DNA from: Chryseobacterium sp. 39-10
Lineage (GTDB): Bacteria; Bacteroidota; Bacteroidia; Flavobacteriales; Weeksellaceae
Direction of reading: 5' to 3'
Assembly: GCA_001898255.1 (NCBI GenBank)
Contig: MKTK01000030.1
Coordinates: 1-50,242 of the forward strand
DNA: 50,242 nucleotides
A program made the position numbers and the translations under genes. The notes under the pieces were generated by a model, which worked only from the letters and a program-made list of their open reading frames with translations, ran no database searches and had not been told where the DNA came from. Below are positions 8,489-16,053 of this stretch, in pieces (position 1 is the stretch's first letter; each line of letters opens with the position of its first letter).

Positions 8489-9364
8489 ATGCATAAAGCA
8501 GGTTTTGTAAATATAGTGGGGAAACCCAACGCCGGAAAATCAACACTCCTGAATAAGCTGATGGGAGAGAAGTTGGCCATTGTCACCCAAAAAGCACAAA
8601 CAACAAGACACCGTATTTTCGGTATTTATAATGAGGATGATTTGCAAATCGTCTTCTCTGATACGCCGGGTGTGCTAGATCCCAAATATGGACTACAGGA
8701 AAAAATGATGGATTTTGTGAAAGATTCTTTGCAAGATGCCGACGTTTTCTTGTTTATCGTTGATATTTTGGACAAGACCGAGCCGTTCGAATTTTTAGTG
8801 GATAAGCTCAATAAGATTCCTGTTCCTGTGCTTATTTTGGTGAATAAGATTGATGAATCTAATCAGGAAGATTTAGAAAAAACAATGGAGTTGTGGAACG
8901 AAAGAATTCCCAAAGCGGAGATTTTGCCTATTTCTGCTCTTAAAGGATTCAATACGGAGGTTATATTACCCAAGATAAAATCGCTGTTACCAGAAAATCC
9001 GCCTTATTACGATAAAGATCAGTTTACCGATAAGTCCGAACGGTTTTTTGTAAACGAAACCATTCGCGAGAAAATTCTGCTCAATTATGAAAAAGAAATT
9101 CCATATTCGGTGGAAGTAGTCACCGAGCAGTTTAAAGAAAAAGAGGGTATTATCTTTATAGATTCCATTATTTATGTTGAAAGAGAAACCCAAAAAGGAA
9201 TTATTATCGGGCATAAAGGAGATGCCATCAAAAAAGTGGGAACTGAAGCCCGTATCGATCTTGAGCAGTTTTTTTCTAAAAAAATCCATCTTAATCTATT
9301 TGTAAAAGTTAAAAAAGACTGGCGCAAAAACGAACGCGATCTGAAAAATTTTGGATATCGCTAA
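8489..9364 (+). CDS. era: GTPase Era
   Basis: Ribosome-assembly GTPase that binds the 3' end of 16S rRNA during 30S maturation. The GTPase domain has G1 GKPNAGKST (11-19), the switch region TTRHRI, G3 DTPG (58-61) and G4 NKID (119-122). A C-terminal KH domain has the IIIGHKGDAIKKVG motif around residue 246. At 291 residues the length is normal. The gene has its own -7 element and is followed by a weak hairpin. Assignment is secure. Confidence 0.97.
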   Translation: MHKAGFVNIVGKPNAGKSTLLNKLMGEKLAIVTQKAQTTRHRIFGIYNEDDLQIVFSDTPGVLDPKYGLQEKMMDFVKDSLQDADVFLFIVDILDKTEPFEFLVDKLNKIPVPVLILVNKIDESNQEDLEKTMELWNERIPKAEILPISALKGFNTEVILPKIKSLLPENPPYYDKDQFTDKSERFFVNETIREKILLNYEKEIPYSVEVVTEQFKEKEGIIFIDSIIYVERETQKGIIIGHKGDAIKKVGTEARIDLEQFFSKKIHLNLFVKVKKDWRKNERDLKNFGYR

Positions 9365-9380
9365 ATGAAAATGCCCAAAC

Positions 9381-9403
9381 TTCCCATTATGTAAGGGAAT
9401 TTT
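9381..9403 (+). terminator. Weak terminator after era
   Basis: 5-bp stem TTCCC (9381-9385) / GGGAA (9395-9399), 9-nt loop, short TTTT. Weak; it overlaps the promoter region of the next gene. Confidence 0.35.
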
Positions 9404-9405
9404 AC

Positions 9406-9413
9406 TAATTTTG
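9406..9413 (+). promoter_or_regulatory. -7 element (TAATTTTG) that decides the DoxX start
   Basis: TAATTTTG covers the alternative TTG start at 9411. A transcript starting a few bases downstream cannot include that TTG, so the ATG at 9432 is the better start. Confidence 0.5.
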
Positions 9414-9431
9414 AAGGAAATATTAAAGAGA

Positions 9432-9860
9432 ATGAATTATTTTACTTCTACTAAAACAAATCCTTATATTGTGGATATAGTGCTATTGTTGGTACGTGTT
9501 TTTGTTGGTTTTGCAATGCTTTCTCACGGTTATCCCAAATTGCAGCAGTTGCTGTCAGGAAACGAAATTGCTTTTTTCGATTTTCTCGGGATGGGTCCTA
9601 AGATTTCGTTAATTATTACTGTATTTGCGGAATTTGTATGTTCTATATTTCTGATTTTAGGACTTTTCACAAGACCTGCATTATTCTTTCTTATCGTTAC
9701 CATGGCCGTTGCTGGTTTGGTTGTGCACAGCACCGATGAATTTGCCAAGCAGGAATTGAGTTTATTATACCTGTGTGTTTACCTTGTATTGTTTGCTTTT
9801 GGTCCTGGGAAGTTTTCCATTGATGGAATGATCAGCAAGAGAAGGGAATCTCGCTGGTAG
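9432..9860 (+). CDS. DoxX-family membrane protein
   Basis: Small integral membrane protein of 142 residues with four predicted transmembrane helices (LLLVRVFVGFAMLSHG, ISLIITVFAEFVCSIFLIL, a helix starting ALFFLIVTMAVAGLVV, LLYLCVYLVLFAFG). The loop motif HGYPKLQ and the pattern GLFTRPA are typical of DoxX/SURF4-like proteins. The family has been linked to quinone or oxidant stress handling, but the exact role is uncertain. A TTG 21 bases upstream is in frame but overlaps the -7 element, so the ATG at 9432 was chosen. It is the last gene before a 650-bp gene-poor stretch. Confidence 0.85.
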   Translation: MNYFTSTKTNPYIVDIVLLLVRVFVGFAMLSHGYPKLQQLLSGNEIAFFDFLGMGPKISLIITVFAEFVCSIFLILGLFTRPALFFLIVTMAVAGLVVHSTDEFAKQELSLLYLCVYLVLFAFGPGKFSIDGMISKRRESRW

Positions 9861-9906
9861 AATTGAGCACTGAAAATTAGTTTTATTTATAACTGTAAAA
9901 TATGCT

Positions 9907-9934
9907 ATTTAACATAATATAAATTATAGGAAAA
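9907..9934. other. dif: dif-like XerC/XerD recombination site, complete-looking copy
   Basis: 28-bp stretch with the layout of a dif site: 11-bp XerD-type arm ATTTAACATAA (9907-9917), 6-bp centre TATAAA, and an 11-bp second arm starting TTATAGG (9924-9934). Compared with the reverse complement of the E. coli dif site as I know it, the first 21 bases differ at one position. The XerD arm is the most conserved part of dif across bacteria. All genes to the left for 10 kb are on the plus strand and the next 9 kb are on the minus strand, as expected near a terminus. This is inference from motif and orientation; genome GC skew would decide it. Confidence 0.6.
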
Positions 9935-9962
9935 TAGTGGTTTCTGGAGTTGAAGTGCATGA

Positions 9963-10154
9963 CTGTCGCAATACAATTGCAAATTCATACATAGCGGTTT
10001 TGCTTTAATGTCTGCTTGTGTTTCAGAAGCTATTGCCAATGGAAAGAAACTGTCCATTCCCATCTCAAAAGTTCATAAATCTTTTTCATTACAATTGAAT
10101 ATGATTGTTCACAAAAAGACTGCAGCCGGTTCGCAGCTTCTTTATCACAACTGA
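9963..10154 (+). pseudogene. Probable remnant of a LysR-type regulator C-terminus
   Basis: An open frame of 63 codons between two stops reads GFALMSACVSEAIANGKK, then LSIPISKVHKSFSL, then MIVHKK. This pattern resembles the end of the LysR substrate-binding domain (a glycine-rich loop, a xEAIANGKL-type helix, then a beta-strand ending in HKK). There is no N-terminal DNA-binding part and an ATG only at 10008. It lies between the two dif-like repeats. The match is by eye and short, so it could be chance. Confidence 0.3.
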
Positions 10155-10427
10155 ATGTTGATCTTTTAATTCATTGCTTTTTACTGCATCAAATTATTAA
10201 GAAAAACATACAGTGGATTCTCAGCGATTAGGATTGTTGCGTACAACTGCATTCTTTGAAAGAATTAATTTGTACAGAACATTCATTTATACAACTTTTA
10301 AATAGTTCAGGGTATTCCTAAAAATGTTACTATCAAGTTTTGTTTAGCAATCAAAAAGTACATTCTGGCTGTAACCAAAAAATTAGAATTGTAATCATAA
10401 AAATATGGTAATCTTTACGATCAAATT
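10155..10427. other. Gene-free stretch
   Basis: No credible reading frame, RNA gene or terminator was recognised here. The stretch is AT-rich and lies between the LysR-like remnant and the second dif-like repeat. Confidence 0.5.
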
Positions 10428-10444
10428 CTATTTAACATAATATA
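10428..10444. repeat. Second dif-like copy (XerD arm plus partial centre)
   Basis: Exact 17-bp direct repeat of 9905-9921 (CTATTTAACATAATATA), 523 bp apart. After the XerD-type arm it continues TATAGGAACA. Aligned to the first copy it lacks the 7-8 bases AATTATA, so the second arm is not correctly spaced. It may be a decayed site or one end of a Xer-mobilised segment. Confidence 0.6.
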
Positions 10445-10509
10445 GGAACACTTCCTACAATTCAAAAAATATTCACTAATTTTATGGGATTCAAAAAATC
10501 ATTGTATTT

Positions 10510-11013
10510 ATGAAAAACATTATCTACAGCGCTATTGTTATGATGGTACTCATCAGTTGCCAAAAAAAGCCGGAGGTGTTACCAACAGCTCCACCCGATT
10601 CCACCGCAGTTTCGGATACTCATCAACCGATAGAATCTACTTCCCTTCAAACCTGTTATGTGGGAAATACCGGTAAAGACTCTGTATTTGTTTCAATTGA
10701 TGATAATTTAGGAACAATTGTCGGTAAATTACGATACAAGAATTTCGAGAAAGACAGTTCTTTTGGCGATTTGGTAGGTATTAAAAGTGGTGACACCCTT
10801 AAACTTAATTACACCTTTAAATCCGAAGGAACAACCTCACAAAGAGAGATTTATTTTCTTCAGAGTAAAGGCGAGATTAGCGAAGGAATTGGCGATCATA
10901 CTGCCAACGGTGGCGCCTATTCCGATTATAAAAAAATAAAATATGAAGGTGGCCATCAGCTGAAAGCCGTAGATTGTAAGGCAATTGACAAACAATTGAA
11001 GGACGTCAAGTAG
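10510..11013 (+). CDS. Putative lipoprotein of unknown function
   Basis: Lipoprotein of 167 residues: signal peptide MKNIIYSAIVMMVLIS followed by the lipobox cysteine C17, then a charged, Pro/Thr-rich linker (about 18-48). The remaining part has beta-type strands (DSVFVSIDDNLGTIVGKLRY, LKLNYTFKSEG) and a final KAVDCKAI with a second cysteine. It resembles small Flavobacteriia lipoproteins annotated as hypothetical; no catalytic motif was seen. It stands alone, ahead of a strong hairpin shared with the convergent GH30 gene. Confidence 0.8.
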   Translation: MKNIIYSAIVMMVLISCQKKPEVLPTAPPDSTAVSDTHQPIESTSLQTCYVGNTGKDSVFVSIDDNLGTIVGKLRYKNFEKDSSFGDLVGIKSGDTLKLNYTFKSEGTTSQREIYFLQSKGEISEGIGDHTANGGAYSDYKKIKYEGGHQLKAVDCKAIDKQLKDVK

Positions 11014-11028
11014 CATACAGTATTGAAC

Positions 11029-11060
11029 CAATTAAGCAGCCCTGATGAGCTGCTTAATTG
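11029..11060. terminator. Strong symmetric hairpin between convergent genes
   Basis: Perfect 12-bp stem CAATTAAGCAGC (11029-11040) / GCTGCTTAATTG (11049-11060) with an 8-nt loop. It lies between the lipoprotein stop and the 3' end of the minus-strand GH30 gene, so it probably ends transcription both ways, although the flanking T-runs are poor. Confidence 0.65.
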
Positions 11061-11081
11061 TTATCCATTTGAAAAACAGTT

Positions 11082-12521
11082 CTATAAAATAACGGTCTGA
11101 ATCGAATGAGCCGGAGCAGCCAATTTAGCCGCTTGTCCTTCAATCCAAAGATTTACATCAATATCTTTTTCAGAATCGTTCATGATAACGGTAACCAATT
11201 CACCATTCTCGTTCATAAAACTTGTGGAGACGATATCCGCCCGATTTGATGAGTTCCCGATGCGGCTTGCATTTTTTCTGATGTATTTTGATGCTTGTGC
11301 TATGTAATAGTATTCGTACGTATAATGAACTTCTCCTGTTTTTGTATCTGCGATGATGGGTGCAAAACAGAAATTTCCAACATGATTAGGACCGCCCGTT
11401 TCATCTAACAGAACATTCCAATCAGTCCATAAAGCAGTGCCTTGGTTGAAATCATTCAACATATTTTTGCCATAAAGTTCGCCCAGAGAAACATCATAAA
11501 TTTGCTTCATATCAAACTTTTCTTTACATCCTTCGGTAAAAGCCAAAAACATATTTGGAAAAGCACGTTGGGTTTCTCCAAGATTATCAAATAATTGGTT
11601 CTTATTGTTCCATATTTCATACCAATGGTAGCCGATGCCGTGTGCATATTTAGCGGTTTCAGGATCCTGAAGTGTTGTGGTGGCTCGCTGATAAATTAAG
11701 TCTCGGTTATGATCCCAGATAATCACTTTTTTATCCTTATAACCGTTCTTCCATAATGTGGGGCCTAGATTATTTTTCAAAAATGCGCCTTCTTCTTCCG
11801 CGGTATAAATACAGGATTCCCAAGTTTGTGTTGCCATTGGTTCATTCTGGATGGTAAGTCCCCACACAGGAATACCGCGTTTTTCGTATTCTTTTATAAA
11901 TTTTACATAGTACTCCGCCCATGGCTGATAGTATTGGTTCTCGAGACGTCCGCCACGCAACATATTTTTGTTGGATTTCATCCACGAAGGCGGACTCCAC
12001 GGAGAGAAATAGAAAGTAAAATCTTTACCAATTCTCTCTTGGGCGGCTTTTATCATAGGGATTTTGAACTTTTCGTCGTGCGCAACTGAAAACGATTTTA
12101 ATGAAACATCTCCATCATTTACATAGGTGTAAGAATCGCTGGAGAAGTCGCAAGAATTCATATTTGTACGTACAACGGTATATCCCAAACCCTCCTTTCC
12201 GTAGTAGGCATTAAGAATTTCCTGCTGTTTTGCTTTAGGCATCTTGTAGAGGGTCTCGGCAGCTGCATCAGTTATTGCCCCTCCAAATCCGATCAGTTTC
12301 TGGTATTTAAAATCTGGATCAACAAAAACACAGGCATCAGTCTCTTTGGGCTGGTCTAATTTTAAGAACTGTACGGTTCCTTTGTCCGCAAGTTTATCGC
12401 CTTTTGCAGCATGAGTTAAAACAACTTTTGCTGTTTTTTTTGTGTTATTTTTCCAATAATTCTGAGCATTGCCAAGGGTTACCGTCCCTAAAAGTAAACT
12501 TAAAATGATGTGCTTTTTCAT
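11082..12521 (-). CDS. Glycoside hydrolase family 30 (glucosylceramidase/beta-glucanase-like)
   Basis: Secreted GH30 enzyme of 479 residues with a signal peptide (1-19, cut before NAQ). The core opens with FQKLIGFG-like KYQKLIGFGGAITDAAAE and includes FSPWSPPSWMKSN. The acid/base is E227 (TIQNEPM) and the nucleophile is E330 (LAFTEGC). The C-terminal beta domain ends IVSTSFMNENGELVTVIMND. It follows the human glucocerebrosidase pattern (GPTLWxxG, DPETAKYAHGIGYHWY, WTDWNVLLDETGGPNH) closely. Family members cut beta-1,6-glucan, beta-glucosyl or xylan links; the precise substrate is open. Last gene of the minus-strand PUL; a 143-bp gap separates it from the esterase. Confidence 0.92.
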   Translation of the reverse strand: MKKHIILSLLLGTVTLGNAQNYWKNNTKKTAKVVLTHAAKGDKLADKGTVQFLKLDQPKETDACVFVDPDFKYQKLIGFGGAITDAAAETLYKMPKAKQQEILNAYYGKEGLGYTVVRTNMNSCDFSSDSYTYVNDGDVSLKSFSVAHDEKFKIPMIKAAQERIGKDFTFYFSPWSPPSWMKSNKNMLRGGRLENQYYQPWAEYYVKFIKEYEKRGIPVWGLTIQNEPMATQTWESCIYTAEEEGAFLKNNLGPTLWKNGYKDKKVIIWDHNRDLIYQRATTTLQDPETAKYAHGIGYHWYEIWNNKNQLFDNLGETQRAFPNMFLAFTEGCKEKFDMKQIYDVSLGELYGKNMLNDFNQGTALWTDWNVLLDETGGPNHVGNFCFAPIIADTKTGEVHYTYEYYYIAQASKYIRKNASRIGNSSNRADIVSTSFMNENGELVTVIMNDSEKDIDVNLWIEGQAAKLAAPAHSIQTVIL

Positions 12522-12664
12522 AATGTATTCGTAATAATCATGTTTTGTTTAATGTATTTTAATGTAGAGTATCTATGATATCTGACTAATTCTTTTTAAC
12601 CTTTATTGAGTGGAGAAGTCTTGAAACCATTGAATTCAGAGTAGTTTTCAAAACTTAATCACTA

Positions 12665-14587
12665 TCAACGGGAAATACTATATTTCACGTCCGCTGTAAC
12701 TGTTTTATGCTTATCTGTTCTAAATGGTGAAACTGGTAAACCATCAGTACTAAAGAGATTGAGCTCTGAGTTGTCTCCTTTCCAACCATAGCGTACCGAT
12801 TTTGGTTCTGGAACTTCTTTGCTGTAAACGCTAATTTTATTTCCATTGATCTCCGCTGAAGCAGCATGAAATACACGATCATCTCCTGCAATTTCAAAAC
12901 CGCGCAGCGCTTTTCCATCTTGTGAAACCAAGGAAACCGATGGTGTAAATGAGATGACAATTTTTCCATTTGCAATTTTATCATCCTTAAAAGTTGGACT
13001 CACTTTTCCTGTATTTAAGGCGAGAAAAGCGAGGCGCTCTCCTACTGTTTTCTTATTTCTGGGGTGTATGTCTTCTGCATTGCCAATATCGGTGGTTACA
13101 ACCATTCCTGTATTTTTCAGTTGAAGTGTGTTGGTTTGTGCTTCTCGCAATTCAGCCCAAGCACTTCCTTCGTTGCTGTTGTTTCCTTTAGTTCTGAAAG
13201 TGGACAGCTGAACATAGTAAAAGGGAGTGTTTTCGCCAAAGCGCTCTCTCCAACTGTTTATTAATAGAGGAAAAGCTTTGTTATACTGATACGCCCTTTC
13301 TTCATTAGATTCGCCCTGATACCAAATAATTCCCTTAATGGCATACTGCTCTATCGGATAAATCATTGCGTTGTAAATTAGGGACGGAAACTCGTTTTGA
13401 TCGATACTATCGAAAATTTTCTCAACGGCAAACTTCCATTTTCCAGCAAGCGGAATATCGCGGGCTGAAGTTTTCAGGAAAAGTTCAGCAGGTTCACTCC
13501 AGAAACCTCCTCCTCCACCGGTATCTTTCACTTTTACCGTAATTACATTGGCTCCGGGTTTCAAAAACTTTGCAGGAATTGTATAAATTCTGTCATCCGA
13601 CCATTGATTCATTTGTCCCACCTGAACTCCGTTAATGTAGGTTGTGTCTTCATCATCAATTTTACCTAAATGAAGAATTACTTCCCCTTGCAGATCAGCT
13701 TCTGTGAGAGTAATGGTTTTTCTAAACCAAACAATTCCGTCAAGAGCTGTATATCCCTGATTTTCCCACGGTTTAGGAATTTCCATTTCCGGAAGTGGCG
13801 CGTCTGAAAAGGCAGGATCATTGAATTTTTTCTCATCAAAACTACCGATCTTAGTTTGTGTAAGTTTCTCAATGAAAGCTTTCTTTTCTGCTATATTCTT
13901 TTGCTGAAGTTCTTCGATACTGATTTTCGGCATGTTGGCTATCATACTTTTGTATTCATCAGAATGTTCAAATGCATCTCTGGGAATCCATGTTTCTATA
14001 ACAGTTCCGCCCCACGAAGAATTGATGATACCAATAGGAACCCCCGTCTTTTGGTAAAGTTCTTTAGCAAAAAAATAAGCAACTGCGGAAAAATCTGCTA
14101 CGGTATTAGTATCTGCAACTTTCCAACTCGTTTCCGAAATATTACTTTGGGGCAGAGAGTTGATCTTCTTCTCTATTTTAATTTGCCTGATCAGCGGAAA
14201 ATTTTTCTGTTTTTTCTCTGCATCAAATCCATCTGCGGAACCTAGATTCCACTCCATATTACTTTGCCCACTTGCCAGCCAAACATCACCAACAAGCACA
14301 TTGCTGAAATGTATTGTATTCTCGCCAGCGACAGTAAGTTGATAGGGACCGCCAGCTTTTTCCCCATCAAGGTTAATTTTCCACTTCCCATTTTGGTCTG
14401 CAATTGTTTCCTTTTTCTGATTTTTAAAGGTGACCGTTATTTTCTCCTGAGCCGATGCAATACCCCAGATCGGAATCTTGCTTTCTCTCTGCAAAACCAT
14501 ATTATCGGAGAATATGTAAGGCAGAGAAACCTTCGCCAATAATAAATTTGCACACATCAACATCGAAAAGATGATATATTTTTTCAT
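12665..14587 (-). CDS. Sialate O-acetylesterase-like SGNH carbohydrate esterase
   Basis: Secreted esterase of 640 residues with a signal peptide (1-18). The catalytic serine is S109 in WLASGQSNMEW, the second conserved block is IIWYQGESNEERAYQYN, and the catalytic histidine is H508 in EDIHPRNK. A jelly-roll-like insertion occurs around residues 270-380 (ILHLGKIDDEDTTYINGVQVG), as in the family. Although named for sialate acetylesterase, members in PULs often remove acetyl groups from plant or fungal polysaccharides. Here it lies eight bases downstream of a GH30 gene in a SusCD locus and no sialic-acid genes are present, so it more likely de-acetylates the same glycan. Confidence 0.9.
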   Translation of the reverse strand: MKKYIIFSMLMCANLLLAKVSLPYIFSDNMVLQRESKIPIWGIASAQEKITVTFKNQKKETIADQNGKWKINLDGEKAGGPYQLTVAGENTIHFSNVLVGDVWLASGQSNMEWNLGSADGFDAEKKQKNFPLIRQIKIEKKINSLPQSNISETSWKVADTNTVADFSAVAYFFAKELYQKTGVPIGIINSSWGGTVIETWIPRDAFEHSDEYKSMIANMPKISIEELQQKNIAEKKAFIEKLTQTKIGSFDEKKFNDPAFSDAPLPEMEIPKPWENQGYTALDGIVWFRKTITLTEADLQGEVILHLGKIDDEDTTYINGVQVGQMNQWSDDRIYTIPAKFLKPGANVITVKVKDTGGGGGFWSEPAELFLKTSARDIPLAGKWKFAVEKIFDSIDQNEFPSLIYNAMIYPIEQYAIKGIIWYQGESNEERAYQYNKAFPLLINSWRERFGENTPFYYVQLSTFRTKGNNSNEGSAWAELREAQTNTLQLKNTGMVVTTDIGNAEDIHPRNKKTVGERLAFLALNTGKVSPTFKDDKIANGKIVISFTPSVSLVSQDGKALRGFEIAGDDRVFHAASAEINGNKISVYSKEVPEPKSVRYGWKGDNSELNLFSTDGLPVSPFRTDKHKTVTADVKYSISR

Positions 14588-14595
14588 TTTAAATT

Positions 14596-16053
14596 TTATT
14601 TTGGTAAGATGAATGTACCCACCGAATAGCCGGGAATAGTTGCACTTCCCACTTTGCCGTTGTACCTTATTGCAAAGTTATGCTCATTAGGTTGATCGTT
14701 CATCATAATGATCGTAATTTTCCCGTCTGGTCTTACAAATGCTACATTTTCCACTCCGTTTTCAGAGGTCGATTTTATGCGTTTTGATCCTGCAGTAACA
14801 AATTTTGAAGCATGGGCAATAATGAAATATCCTACATTGCGATTGACGGTTCCGTTTTGTGCAATGGTAAGTGCTCCTTTGCACTCCGTGCAGCCACCTG
14901 GTGTATGTGGATGATAGTTTTCATCGTTGGCCAAATTCCATTCAAGGGCTGTTTTGCTCCAATTTTTCATGCTTCCGATCATGACATTTTTAACGTGCCA
15001 CATCAAATCTCCCTGGAAATCTGATTGTGCGCCTGTCCACTGTTCTGTAAAATAAAGATTTTTATCGGGATGAGCATTATGGACGGTTGATAGTGCCGAG
15101 ATGTCGCCTTCGTAAAGATGAAATGCTGATCCGTCTACAAATTTCCTGGTTTCCGGATCATTAAGAATGGAAATTGGATATTCCGGTTTGTTGCAATTAT
15201 GATCGTACAATACAATTTTAGTTTGAATTTTATTTTGCTGAAAAGCCGGTCCTAAATTATTCTTGATAAAAGCTGCCTGCTGCTCTGCCAACATAAGCAT
15301 GCTGGGATTATTCCCGGGATGAAGCGGCTCATTTTGCGGAGTAATGGCATCAATGTTAATCCCGTTCTGTGCCATTCCTTGGATGTACTTCACAAAATAT
15401 TGTGCATAGACACTGTAAAACTCTGGTTTCAGACTTCCTCCTATAGAGCTTCCATTATCTTTCATCCATACAGGTGGTGACCATGGCGTTGCAATAATTT
15501 TAATTTGAGGATTAATTTGAAGAATTTTCTTGAGCATCTCAATAAGTGCTTCATCTTTTTTCAGCGTGAAATGTACAAGTTCAGGATCGGTTTCTCCTGC
15601 CGCCAAATCATTATAGGAAAACACTTCTCTGTCAAGATCGGATGCTCCCATGCTGATTCGCAGGTAAGAAATCCCAATGGATGTTGTGCTGTTGCCAAAT
15701 AATTCCTGTAGTAAACTATTCTTTTGTGCCTCCGGAAGACGGTTGATCACCTCAACACTTCCGCCGGTTAATGTATATCCGAAGCCGTCTACAGTTTGAT
15801 AGGTCTCCGCAGGATATAATTCAATCAAGCTGCTCCCCACATTTCCAGAACTTCTAAAGCTGATTGGATTTTGCTGTTGAAATAAGGTTTTTTGATCTGC
15901 AGTGGTAAGCCAAAATTCTGCTTTTTTTGCTTCTGAACTCGAATTGTTTTCGGCCTCTGTTCTACTGCCACATTGGGTAAAAGACAGAAGTACTGTACCG
16001 TAGAGTACAGCACTTCTGAAAAAAGTCCCTAAAATTTTAAGTTTATTAATCAT
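14596..16053 (-). CDS. Glycoside hydrolase family 30, lipoprotein form
   Basis: Second GH30 of the locus, 485 residues, with a lipoprotein-type signal peptide ending at C28 (SFTQC; the lipobox is loose). The likely acid/base is E242 (ITPQNEPLHPG) and the nucleophile E337 (YFTEQWTG); WSPPVWMKD sits at 191-198. It resembles the beta-1,6-glucanase (GH30_3-like) branch more than the first GH30 does. Its ATG directly follows the SusD stop (TAA-ATG), so translation is probably coupled. A lipid anchor next to SusD fits a surface endo-acting enzyme that feeds oligosaccharides to the transporter. Subfamily assignment is by eye. Confidence 0.9.
   Translation of the reverse strand: MINKLKILGTFFRSAVLYGTVLLSFTQCGSRTEAENNSSSEAKKAEFWLTTADQKTLFQQQNPISFRSSGNVGSSLIELYPAETYQTVDGFGYTLTGGSVEVINRLPEAQKNSLLQELFGNSTTSIGISYLRISMGASDLDREVFSYNDLAAGETDPELVHFTLKKDEALIEMLKKILQINPQIKIIATPWSPPVWMKDNGSSIGGSLKPEFYSVYAQYFVKYIQGMAQNGINIDAITPQNEPLHPGNNPSMLMLAEQQAAFIKNNLGPAFQQNKIQTKIVLYDHNCNKPEYPISILNDPETRKFVDGSAFHLYEGDISALSTVHNAHPDKNLYFTEQWTGAQSDFQGDLMWHVKNVMIGSMKNWSKTALEWNLANDENYHPHTPGGCTECKGALTIAQNGTVNRNVGYFIIAHASKFVTAGSKRIKSTSENGVENVAFVRPDGKITIIMMNDQPNEHNFAIRYNGKVGSATIPGYSVGTFILPK

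Noticed and set aside
9411-9431. TTG at 9411 as start of the DoxX gene
   Set aside because: Lies inside a -7 promoter element; the ATG at 9432 gives a normal family N-terminus.
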